DNA of 10,369 nt, taken from Pirellulaceae bacterium. GTDB lineage: Bacteria; Planctomycetota; Planctomycetia; Pirellulales; Pirellulaceae. Position 1 is the first letter of the stretch. The number at the start of each line of letters is the position of its first letter. Below the pieces are notes generated by a model. That model was not told the DNA's origin. It saw only the letters and a list, made by a program, of their open reading frames with translations, and did not search any database. The position numbers were made by a program, and so were the translations under genes. The DNA lies in contig JAKVBZ010000131.1 of assembly GCA_022448645.1 (NCBI GenBank), forward strand, positions 1 to 10,369, written 5' to 3'. Shown here one piece after another: positions 1 through 6,435 of this stretch.

Positions 1-156
1 GATGGTGTCCGGAGTGACGATTGTGGTCAGCTCAGACAAAGCCTTTCGCCCAAGTAACAAATGCCCAAGCTCGTGGTAAAGCCAGGGATAACCCAGCAAA
101 TCGATTCCGTCTGGGTCATTGTCGCCTGGGAAATCAACTAGATCTAATCGCGGCAT
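1..156 (-). CDS. Possible HExxH zinc metallopeptidase, 5' part only (leaves window at base 1)
   Basis: The minus-strand frame from an ATG at 156 stays open to the window edge (52 codons). About residues 28-34 read YHELGHL, matching the HExxH signature in which two histidines bind zinc and the glutamate is catalytic. An acidic stretch (GDNDPDGID) precedes it. Nothing beyond the motif is visible, so the family cannot be named. The start is uncertain. The ATG at 156 is preceded by GGACAGG. An in-frame TTG at 198, preceded by a GAGAGAG purine run, would add 14 natural-looking residues (LLAAIHIPNF...). The frame is open further up to a stop at 367-369, but the predicted protein there is arginine- and cysteine-rich and unconvincing. 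The gene lies 222 bp downstream of the foldase gene on the same strand, so co-transcription is possible but not shown. HExxH also occurs by chance, hence the moderate confidence. Confidence 0.5.
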   Translation of the reverse strand, partial: MPRLDLVDFPGDNDPDGIDLLGYPWLYHELGHLLLGRKALSELTTIVTPDTI

Positions 157-242
157 CCTGTCCGGCGTGAAATTCGGAATGTGAATCGCTGCTAACAAGG
201 CACTCTCTCTCTTGCAGCGTCGATAGTGACCACGTCTGGTGT

Positions 243-278
243 AGCCCAGAAGGGGCTTTGCCGCCTTGGCGGGGCAAA
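243..278. repeat. Two adjacent small inverted repeats between the foldase and metallopeptidase-like genes
   Basis: AGCCC (243-247) pairs with GGGCT (253-257) around a 5-nt loop. Immediately next, TTTGC-CGCC (257 approx.-264) pairs with GGCG-GCAAA (to 278) with a two-base bulge and a very short loop. Neither is followed by a T-run on either strand, so this is not a standard intrinsic terminator. It could be an RNA structure in the gap between the two minus-strand genes, or chance in GC-rich DNA. The rest of 157-378 shows no clear promoter. Confidence 0.25.
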
Positions 279-378
279 CTGTCGTACCGTTCCTGATGAG
301 TCTCCAGGAAAGACGCGTCACATCCCAGGGGGAGTGGCATCGCTCGATCAGTGAAAGGGGCTTGTATCAGCGGCTGGA

Positions 379-2325
379 TTAGCGGCGCTGTACGTTGTTG
401 ACCGGGACGGTTGCCGAGGCGGGGGCAACCGGTCCAGCGTTTGGTAACGTCCTGGCAGTCGGCTGCTGGCGCTTTGTAGCTGCTGTAGCACGTCTTGATG
501 GCTGCTCACGGCCCGATTGCGAAGTTTTAGCAAGATAGTTGTCAATTTGGGCTTTCTCACGGACTAGGTCGAAGTGTTGAGCCATTTCGATACGAATCTT
601 CTTTTCGAGCAGGTCTTCGTACAAAAGTTCACGCACAGCCGTTAGTTGCTTCGTAATCGGTTTGGTGCGCCCTACACAACGTAGGATGATAAAGCGATCG
701 CGGCTAGCGATGACGGGTGATATTTCACCCGACTGTAAGCTGAAAGCAATTTTTTCCACGTGAGGTTGGCCCGAGTAACGTGCGATCGGCGGGATCCTTC
801 CATGGTTGTTGCGTGAAACCGGTTCGATGGAATAAACGGATGCCAGGTGGCCAAAGTTTTCCGTCGAATCTGTCTTTTTTGCCTTTTGATGGACTTGCGT
901 TGCAAGTCGCTGGTCGGTCAGTACGATTGCCAAGCATTCGACGCGTTCGCCGTAATTGGCTTGAAACCCTTTCTTCAAGTCTTCCTCACTCACAGTGACT
1001 TTGTGACTGACAAGCTTCTTTAAGGCCACCGTTGGCCAGACAACATCGCTGATATAGATAGGCTTTGTAACCTCTTCTTCTTCAATGACCATCGTCAACC
1101 AACGTTCTATGTCAGCCGAACCGTCGGGAGTGGTGATGCCAAATGCCCGTGCTGCTCGCCGAATCTCTGTGTCGATGTCGCTTTGATTGATCACCAGTTT
1201 GTGTTGACGGAGTTCCTGCTGTAACAATCGCCGATTGATTTCGATGTCCAGAATCTCTGTTCCGTGTCGTTGAACACATGCGTTTGCCAATTGATTGACT
1301 TTGATCGGTTGGCCACCCACGATAGCCGCGACTCCGGGATGCTCTTTTCTGAGTTTGGGGTCGTTGAAAAAGATCTGTGGTTGAGCCTCTTTTTGAAGTC
1401 GTTCAAAGGTGTCCGTCGCCACGGAGCGTTCTTTCTCACGACGAATTTTTTCTTCAAGCCGGGCCGTAATCACTGGCAAGTCCTGGCGAGAAACCTCGAT
1501 GGCCTCTAGGTGTTTTTCACACTTTAAGATAATAAACTGGTTGGCCACGAACAAAAGTTGCGAAATTTCACCGGGCTTTAAAGCGAAGGCGACCGACTCC
1601 AGTTCGGGATTGCCCATGTGCCGGCGAATGGGAGGTACCACACCACCGTAGGCTGCACTGTTGCTGTCTTCGGATTCGTCCATCGCCAAACGAGCGAAGA
1701 GCTCCGGATTCTCTCGAAGCTGATCGTGAATCCGTTGAGCCTTTTCCTGCTGACTTACAGAGATCATTCGCACATGAACTTTGGGGCCGTAATGCGATTC
1801 ATAAGATTGTTGTAATGCTTCGTCACTAATGACCATCGTTTCCACGCCAAGTCGTCGTAGAGCGAGTGTTGGCCATATGATGTCAGCACGGTATTGCAGG
1901 GAGGTGATGCCACGCTCTTGTTGCAACATTTCAAGCCAGCGGGCCTTGGGAAGTCCGAATTTTGTGGCCATCGAGTCGATTTCTTGTTCGACTTCTTCGC
2001 GTGTGATTCGGACTTTCAGCCGTTCGCATTCCTGGAGCAGGATCGCCTTGTTGACCAGGTTTTCCAATACCTCAGTCCCATGGCGTTTTAAACATTCTCG
2101 AGCTAGATCGTTATGCGAAAATGGCTTGCCATTGATCACGGCTACGACATTTGCTTTTGTTTTGGTGGAACTAGCCTGTGCCATCAAAGTAGACTGTTTC
2201 TGAGCACCATCGGATTGCTGTGCTCCGTCCAACCACCGGATGGCAATGCATGTTGAGATGGTCAATGCAGCGACGATTGCAAACCGTTTGCGCGGAGTCC
2301 AAAATGAAGCACGATTTGTCGACAT
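379..2325 (-). CDS. Exported foldase with two tandem SurA/PrsA-like units (parvulin-type, probably non-catalytic)
   Basis: Predicted 648-aa exported or membrane-tethered folding factor. Residues 11-14 are basic and 15-30 hydrophobic, forming a signal peptide or anchor. Two homologous units follow. Unit 1 has a SurA-N-like helical lobe (58-159, with RHGTE at 81-85 and WPTLAL at 151-156) and a PPIC-like domain (180-271, with GGVVPPI at 227-233). Unit 2 repeats this: helical lobe 331-438 (RHGTE 353-357, WPTVAL 430-435) and PPIC-like domain 458-550 (HGRIPPI 508-514). A charged helix (about 280-317) joins them, and the tail (594-648) is rich in R, A, P and T and probably disordered. The two histidines typical of parvulins are replaced in both copies (M/A at the first, F in FIILKC and FIILRC), so isomerase activity is doubtful and chaperone activity more likely. 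The frame is open up to 2424, but a promoter at 2396-2424 and an AGGAC ribosome site favour ATG 2325; ATG 2361 lacks a ribosome site. Family assignment is strong, substrate unknown. Confidence 0.88.
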   Translation of the reverse strand: MSTNRASFWTPRKRFAIVAALTISTCIAIRWLDGAQQSDGAQKQSTLMAQASSTKTKANVVAVINGKPFSHNDLARECLKRHGTEVLENLVNKAILLQECERLKVRITREEVEQEIDSMATKFGLPKARWLEMLQQERGITSLQYRADIIWPTLALRRLGVETMVISDEALQQSYESHYGPKVHVRMISVSQQEKAQRIHDQLRENPELFARLAMDESEDSNSAAYGGVVPPIRRHMGNPELESVAFALKPGEISQLLFVANQFIILKCEKHLEAIEVSRQDLPVITARLEEKIRREKERSVATDTFERLQKEAQPQIFFNDPKLRKEHPGVAAIVGGQPIKVNQLANACVQRHGTEILDIEINRRLLQQELRQHKLVINQSDIDTEIRRAARAFGITTPDGSADIERWLTMVIEEEEVTKPIYISDVVWPTVALKKLVSHKVTVSEEDLKKGFQANYGERVECLAIVLTDQRLATQVHQKAKKTDSTENFGHLASVYSIEPVSRNNHGRIPPIARYSGQPHVEKIAFSLQSGEISPVIASRDRFIILRCVGRTKPITKQLTAVRELLYEDLLEKKIRIEMAQHFDLVREKAQIDNYLAKTSQSGREQPSRRATAATKRQQPTARTLPNAGPVAPASATVPVNNVQRR

Positions 2326-2332
2326 AAGCACG

Positions 2333-2337
2333 TCCTG
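2333..2337 (-). promoter_or_regulatory. Ribosome binding site deciding the foldase start
   Basis: AGGAC lies seven bases before the ATG at 2325 on the minus strand. The other in-frame ATGs at 2361 and 2346 have no comparable site, so this element selects 2325. The short N-terminus that results puts the hydrophobic segment at residues 15-30, as expected for an export signal. Confidence 0.6.
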
Positions 2338-2395
2338 GCCGGCCATTGGTTGTCTCTCCATGTTTCGTAATGGTGGGTCTAAATTCGGCGGACGG

Positions 2396-2424
2396 AGTAT
2401 AGGAGTGGCCACCAAAGCGGTCAA
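2396..2424 (-). promoter_or_regulatory. Sigma70-like promoter of the foldase gene
   Basis: Read on the minus strand, TTGACC (2419-2424) is followed after exactly 17 bp by TATACT (2396-2401). Each hexamer matches five of six consensus bases. Transcription should begin near 2389, giving a leader of about 64 nt before ATG 2325. This places the foldase in its own transcript rather than relying on the MFS gene 290 bp upstream. No convincing intrinsic terminator is visible between the MFS stop and this promoter, so some read-through is possible. The rest of 2326-2615 holds no gene I can support. Confidence 0.6.
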
Positions 2425-2615
2425 GTCAAACTGTTTAACGGCAAAACGAAGGGACTGTACTCCGTGGAGGGTGTATTACACAAAGGCCGCTAGCAGTTTC
2501 AGGGGAGAAGAGGAAACGCTTCGGTGGTCTGGGCACTGTTTCAAGGCGTCTCAAATCAAATTTTGGTGAGGTTGAACCGCTACGTTGGATACGTTTGAGG
2601 TCTTTTCTTGCGCTT

Positions 2616-3821
2616 CTAGGTTTCTTTACTGACGTTGGGAAGAAACAGTGATAAGACCCCCGATAGAGCAGAGCAAAATGCCAGTACGAGATAGACGTAT
2701 TCTGGGTGTGTCCAATGACGCATCGAGCCTACCAGTACTGTGGCGAAACAGCCCCCAATTCCCCAGCTGGCACCCATCACCATCGAGCTTGCCAGGCGTT
2801 CTGCCGTGGGGACCAATTGTTGTCCGTAGCTGATCATGATGGGCATCGCGATGCCGACGGTCAGTGCGGAGATAGCTAGTGCAGCAGTCATAGCCCATCC
2901 CGTAGAGATTGCTAGCATTCCTAGGGGGACGGCGCCTAAGATGGGCATCCAGACCAGGACACTGTGTTCGTGTCTCTGTTTAAAGAGGAAAGCACATACC
3001 AGGCCCCCGAACCCAATACCTCCGTTGAACACACTTTGGAACTTACCAATCTGGAAAGTGTTTGAGCCTTGTTCGTCAAGCAGGAATGCCAACGTGAGCG
3101 GTACTCCGGTTGCACTTACGGTTCTCAAGGTTTGAATGGAAAGAATGGAGCTTAACAACAGCCAGGGAGCATGATGAGAAGGTGTTGCGTCTGGGGTTGT
3201 GGGAATTGATTGCGAGGGGGTATCGGCTGTTCTGCGTGCGAAAGCCCTTAAAACCAAAATGCCAGGTAGTGCCCATACTAGGCCGACCGACAGTCCACCG
3301 ATTCCCCATGAGTGTACGATCCAACCTGAATAGGCTGGGCCAGCCATCTGGCCCAAAAATCCTCCCATGACAAAAACTGAAATGGCGCGGCTGCGATGCG
3401 TTGGCATGGAAGCTCCACACATGGAGACTGCTTCTGGATGAAACGCGGCTGTGGCCGTACCACCAACGGCAATTAGTAGGCAAGCGACGAAAACAGAATT
3501 CGTCAGTCCGACAAGGCTCAGAGCAGCCGCTGCCACCAGCGGCGCGAACCAGATCAGATACTTCATCCGAATGCGATCGCTTAGGTAGCCAAACACCACT
3601 TGCATGAGCGAAGTGGTCAGCAACCAAAGGACAATCACCCAATGAATGCCGGGCCCCCTGAGGGATAGCTGCCGCCCCAATTCAGGCCAGACGGGCATCG
3701 TCTGTGAGGCTATGATGTCGACAATCACATGAAGCAATGCGAATATTACTACCATTCGCGGTACGAACGTGTAGGACAATCGTTTCTCGTCAGGAATAAA
3801 GGTGGCAGACGTTGGCTTCAT
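2616..3821 (-). CDS. Major facilitator superfamily transporter, Fsr-like (fosmidomycin-resistance type)
   Basis: A 401-aa inner-membrane protein with about 12 hydrophobic segments in two halves, separated by a hydrophilic loop at about 195-219; the length is normal for MFS. The best match from memory is the Fsr family of proton-driven drug exporters. H31 and D35 lie in the first helix, followed by P43; FGYLSDR (77-83) is motif A between helices 2 and 3; FHPEA (127-131) is characteristic of the family; and FVMGGFLGQMAGP (150-162) matches its helix 5 signature. Known Fsr proteins export fosmidomycin and related compounds, but the substrate here cannot be read from sequence. The start follows the stop of the J-like membrane protein gene by 27 bp on the same strand, so the two are probably co-transcribed. 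No clear Shine-Dalgarno site precedes ATG 3821; ATG 3755 (residue 23) is less likely because it would remove the cytoplasmic N-terminus before helix 1. Confidence 0.9.
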   Translation of the reverse strand: MKPTSATFIPDEKRLSYTFVPRMVVIFALLHVIVDIIASQTMPVWPELGRQLSLRGPGIHWVIVLWLLTTSLMQVVFGYLSDRIRMKYLIWFAPLVAAAALSLVGLTNSVFVACLLIAVGGTATAAFHPEAVSMCGASMPTHRSRAISVFVMGGFLGQMAGPAYSGWIVHSWGIGGLSVGLVWALPGILVLRAFARRTADTPSQSIPTTPDATPSHHAPWLLLSSILSIQTLRTVSATGVPLTLAFLLDEQGSNTFQIGKFQSVFNGGIGFGGLVCAFLFKQRHEHSVLVWMPILGAVPLGMLAISTGWAMTAALAISALTVGIAMPIMISYGQQLVPTAERLASSMVMGASWGIGGCFATVLVGSMRHWTHPEYVYLVLAFCSALSGVLSLFLPNVSKET

Positions 3822-3848
3822 TCTGAGGTCAGATCAATGGCTTCATTG

Positions 3849-5858
3849 TTATTCCGCAGGCTTGGCCAACGCTTCGTGCAGAATGAGCCTGTGACCATCG
3901 AGAGGGCAGTAAATTCGAAATCCAACGGTAGCGCCCTGGCGGCAAACGGTGATGAATTGTTCGATGTGAGGAATTCGTTCGTTGTCTTCGCGTAGTGCAG
4001 GCAGGATTTCTTCAAGTTTATTGATGGCCGCGTTGTTGGCCGTTTCGGCGGACAACGCGACGTCGATGGCCTGTTTGCGCTGAGCGACCAGTACTTTGGA
4101 TCGCACACCGTTTTGTGTCATGGGCAAGCGAGTTGCTTTGATTATCTGTTTTGATAAGGGCTTTCTCGCCTCGCGATGTTTCTGTAATTCCTTTTCCAAT
4201 TTCTTTAGGTTGGCCTTGCAAAACGTTTTCCTCTTGGCTGCGGCATTCGAAGACAACGGAAACGCTTGAGTCTCGTCGGCGATAAGTTCATAGGATGGGG
4301 TCGCTTCTATGACGAGTTGTTTTCCGCGGCTGTGCCAAGAAACTGACAAGCCAAGGTAGTTCAAGTCCTTGACTCGCCATTTCAACTCTTCGTGCTCAGC
4401 AAGTTGCCCAGGGGATCCCGTAACCACTTCGAGTGGCGGAAATCCTGTTAAAATGACCTCCAGATACATGTGCTTGGCCGACACAGAGGCTGGGATAGAG
4501 AGTCGTTGCTGGTGGGATTTGGCCTTGGGTTTGATGTTGATTGGTTGTCCGGATTCGATCAGGCGAAGCTGCGTCCAGTGTTTGTGTTCGTGTTCATTCC
4601 AGGCAATGGAGTAATTGCAGAGCTTTTCCCAATGTTTTTCAGTAGCTTCCTCGGTCCATTGGAACAATAACTTGCCGTCTTGTTCACAGGAGACGTTGGC
4701 CAAAGGTTTTAGGTCTTGTGACTGGCCGTCCGATGCGAGCAACGCTTCACGCTCGTCATGACTAGCGAAGAATACCAACCACTGTCTGTTGTAGGTGTCA
4801 GGTGAGACCGGATGTGCGAAGAATTGTTGGCCGCGTTTGGCCAGCACGTAGGGAGGAATCAGTTCCAACCCTATGTCTTGCAGGACGGGTCCGGCAAAAT
4901 CGCCAAATTCCACTGGCCCCATTGCAGGCAGGGTGAGGTTTACTGCGAAAGGCAGGCCAACGAGGTGGTTTTCTGTCGGTAAAATCAGTTCCGATGACGC
5001 GTCGTATTCTTCGCCTGTAATTGGTTCTACGGAGAAAGCTGCGTTGTTATTGTCTGTTTGAGGCAGTTTGTCTGTTGGCACTGGGCCAGATGCCACGGCA
5101 TCCTCTGGGGATTGTAACGCCGCTGACGCTGCGGAGGGTGTTTCAGCAGTGGATGGTGTGCTGGCTGTTGAATCTGTGTGGGTTTGGGGTGGCGAGTCGC
5201 TCAACGGCGGAATCTTGCCTCCGGTGGATGTCGACTGGTTGGTCGATGGAACGTCCGTGTTCCTCACAGTGGCTGGTTGAGTTTCTGGGAATAAGTTCAG
5301 GAAGTCGTATTTCGGCTGGGATCGAGCCAGTAGGACGTAAAGCAGTATGCAGGTGATACAGATCATCGACAGAGTACTGATTACACTGACGATTGTCTTG
5401 ATGTTGCTGTCGCGTTGATGAGATCGAGAGAGCCGATCCGAAACGCGATTAGAATCCGTGTAACCGTCCGTGACGTCGATCGTTAATGGCTTTGTGGGGG
5501 ATGGATCGGGAGAGGTTTTGTTGGTTGGATTTCTAGCCAGTTTTGGGTCAGCGGTTGACCCATGTTTTTCGGATAGCCGGTCTCGAAGTTTGCGGTCATA
5601 AGCTGCCTTGGCAGACGCATCTAAAAGGCAGGTGCGAGCCTTGGCCAATTCATTGAAAACCTTTCGTGCGATATCAGCTTGCGGACCTTTGCCGAAAGAC
5701 TTGACGTGAGCCATCTGTCGTCCCGCGGCACTCGCGATCACCTCAGAGTCAGATTCGAAACGCGGCACACCCAATAGTCGATAGAAGTCCAGCGGTCGCT
5801 CGTCTGGCGGGATACCCAACCATTTGTGGTAGGGATCGAATAGCGGGTCTTTGCCCAT
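3849..5858 (-). CDS. Planctomycete J-like domain protein with one membrane helix and a large C-terminal region
   Basis: A 669-aa protein. Residues 8-92 form the planctomycete DnaJ-like module: DPYHKWLGI (8-16), a DFYRLLGVPRFE core (24-35), ARTCLLD (74-80) and a YDRKL end (87-91). The HPD triad that J-domains use to stimulate Hsp70 is absent; AHVKSF stands at the equivalent place (50-55). A hydrophilic linker leads to one strong membrane helix (about 153-177), then a disordered P/S/T-rich stretch (about 191-270), then a globular region (about 275-535) I cannot assign, then a lysine/glutamate-rich likely coiled coil (about 541-630). With the J-like part cytoplasmic, the C-terminal 490 residues would face the periplasm. 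The module is common in Planctomycetes as an N-terminal add-on to varied proteins; its role is not established. The gene heads a probable operon with the MFS transporter. No clear ribosome site precedes ATG 5858, but the module starts right at residue 8, supporting this start. Confidence 0.85.
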   Translation of the reverse strand: MGKDPLFDPYHKWLGIPPDERPLDFYRLLGVPRFESDSEVIASAAGRQMAHVKSFGKGPQADIARKVFNELAKARTCLLDASAKAAYDRKLRDRLSEKHGSTADPKLARNPTNKTSPDPSPTKPLTIDVTDGYTDSNRVSDRLSRSHQRDSNIKTIVSVISTLSMICITCILLYVLLARSQPKYDFLNLFPETQPATVRNTDVPSTNQSTSTGGKIPPLSDSPPQTHTDSTASTPSTAETPSAASAALQSPEDAVASGPVPTDKLPQTDNNNAAFSVEPITGEEYDASSELILPTENHLVGLPFAVNLTLPAMGPVEFGDFAGPVLQDIGLELIPPYVLAKRGQQFFAHPVSPDTYNRQWLVFFASHDEREALLASDGQSQDLKPLANVSCEQDGKLLFQWTEEATEKHWEKLCNYSIAWNEHEHKHWTQLRLIESGQPINIKPKAKSHQQRLSIPASVSAKHMYLEVILTGFPPLEVVTGSPGQLAEHEELKWRVKDLNYLGLSVSWHSRGKQLVIEATPSYELIADETQAFPLSSNAAAKRKTFCKANLKKLEKELQKHREARKPLSKQIIKATRLPMTQNGVRSKVLVAQRKQAIDVALSAETANNAAINKLEEILPALREDNERIPHIEQFITVCRQGATVGFRIYCPLDGHRLILHEALAKPAE

Positions 5859-5961
5859 GGATACTAAGGTTTCCAGACAAAAAGCTGTGGAAGCGGGACG
5901 ATAGGCTAAACACCGTGTGGAACCTTAAATATGGTTTGCCAACGGTTTTTTCATTGGTTTT

Positions 5962-5991
5962 ATTGTAACCGCATTGGAGGAGATTTGGCAG
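5962..5991 (-). promoter_or_regulatory. Candidate promoter of the J-like/MFS operon
   Basis: On the minus strand CTGCCA (5986-5991, four of six) is followed after 18 bp by TACAAT (5962-5967, five of six). Transcription would begin near 5955, leaving a leader of about 97 nt before ATG 5858. It lies in the most AT-rich part of the gap. A weaker alternative centres on TATTTA further downstream. Confidence 0.35.
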
Positions 5992-6371
5992 TGGAGTTTG
6001 GGGGAATCACCTGGTCGCATTGACGTTAAGAATGGTTATGATAAAGGACGCTCGTTTCGGGCGTGCGTTTTCCCGAAGGCAGGCGGGGTGGGCATGTTCG
6101 TTACCGGCGGAAATACGAACTCAGGATGGTTCGGCTGCATTTGAGACGGAATCCCGCATAAGAATCGAGTGCTTCCGGTTGTGGGAGCCGAACATCGGCC
6201 GCGTGGGTTCCCTGGGGGTGCGTCTCTACCTACTGGGATAGGTGGTATTTATTGGTCTCGGGTTCGTTATTGGCTATGGTGTTGTTGCCTGTTGGACCCT
6301 GTGGCAATTGTGCTGGACTGGTAGCTTCCGGCGATTCCTGGGGCAAATTCCGTGCGGCCAGCCCAATGACT

Positions 6372-6377
6372 TATAAT
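6372..6377 (+). promoter_or_regulatory. Candidate -10 element of the PSD1-DUF1501 operon
   Basis: A perfect TATAAT lies on the plus strand here. The matching -35 region is poor (TTCCGT at 6348-6353, 18-bp spacing), so activator dependence or chance are both possible. Initiation near 6384 would give a leader of about 52 nt before ATG 6436. It would also put the upstream GTG at 6385 at the very 5' end of the message, which makes that codon an unlikely start unless translation is leaderless. Confidence 0.4.
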
Positions 6378-6435
6378 GTGATAGGTGAATTTAAACGATT
6401 TCGCCGGCGACTGTACTGCGAAGGCTTGGGGTATC

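Larger units (their letters stand above)
5859..6435. other. Divergent intergenic region, no supported gene
   Basis: This 577-bp gap separates the minus-strand J-like/MFS operon from the plus-strand PSD1-DUF1501 operon and must hold both promoters. The AT-rich part is about 5925-5970. Plus-strand frames here (a 73-codon frame from TTG 6020 and a 65-codon frame from about 6252) have no recognisable domain and no good start signal. Other features are a GGAGGAG at 5976-5982 followed eight bases later by a ten-codon frame (5991-6023), and a 5-7 bp hairpin with a 6-nt loop (ACCTA 6228-6232 with TAGGT 6239-6243) followed by TATTTATT. That hairpin is too weak to call a terminator. No tRNA or known riboswitch was recognised. 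Confidence 0.5.

Noticed and set aside
134..340. 68-codon minus-strand frame overlapping the upstream part of the HELGH gene
   Set aside because: It has no recognisable motif and ends inside the better-supported HELGH frame.
1829..2203. 124-codon plus-strand frame
   Set aside because: It lies entirely antisense to the foldase gene, is rich in serine, arginine and cysteine, and shows no domain.
3076..3642. 188-codon minus-strand frame
   Set aside because: It is a shifted-frame shadow of the MFS gene, whose transmembrane pattern and family motifs are clear.
5929..6145. Plus-strand open frame of about 72 codons with a glycine-rich end
   Set aside because: It has no ATG or GTG near the beginning and no ribosome site in a usable position, and overlaps the likely promoter region.
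6020..6241. 73-codon plus-strand frame in the divergent gap
   Set aside because: It starts with TTG, has an arginine-rich arbitrary composition and no domain; kept only as part of the small-ORF finding.
6228..6251. Hairpin followed by TATTTATT as an intrinsic terminator
   Set aside because: The stem is only five pairs plus a wobble, the following tract is mixed A/T, and no gene ends upstream of it.
6385..6435. GTG 6385 as the start of the PSD1-family protein
   Set aside because: The signal peptide begins at residue 18 of that frame and the candidate -10 box would place the transcript start at or next to the GTG.
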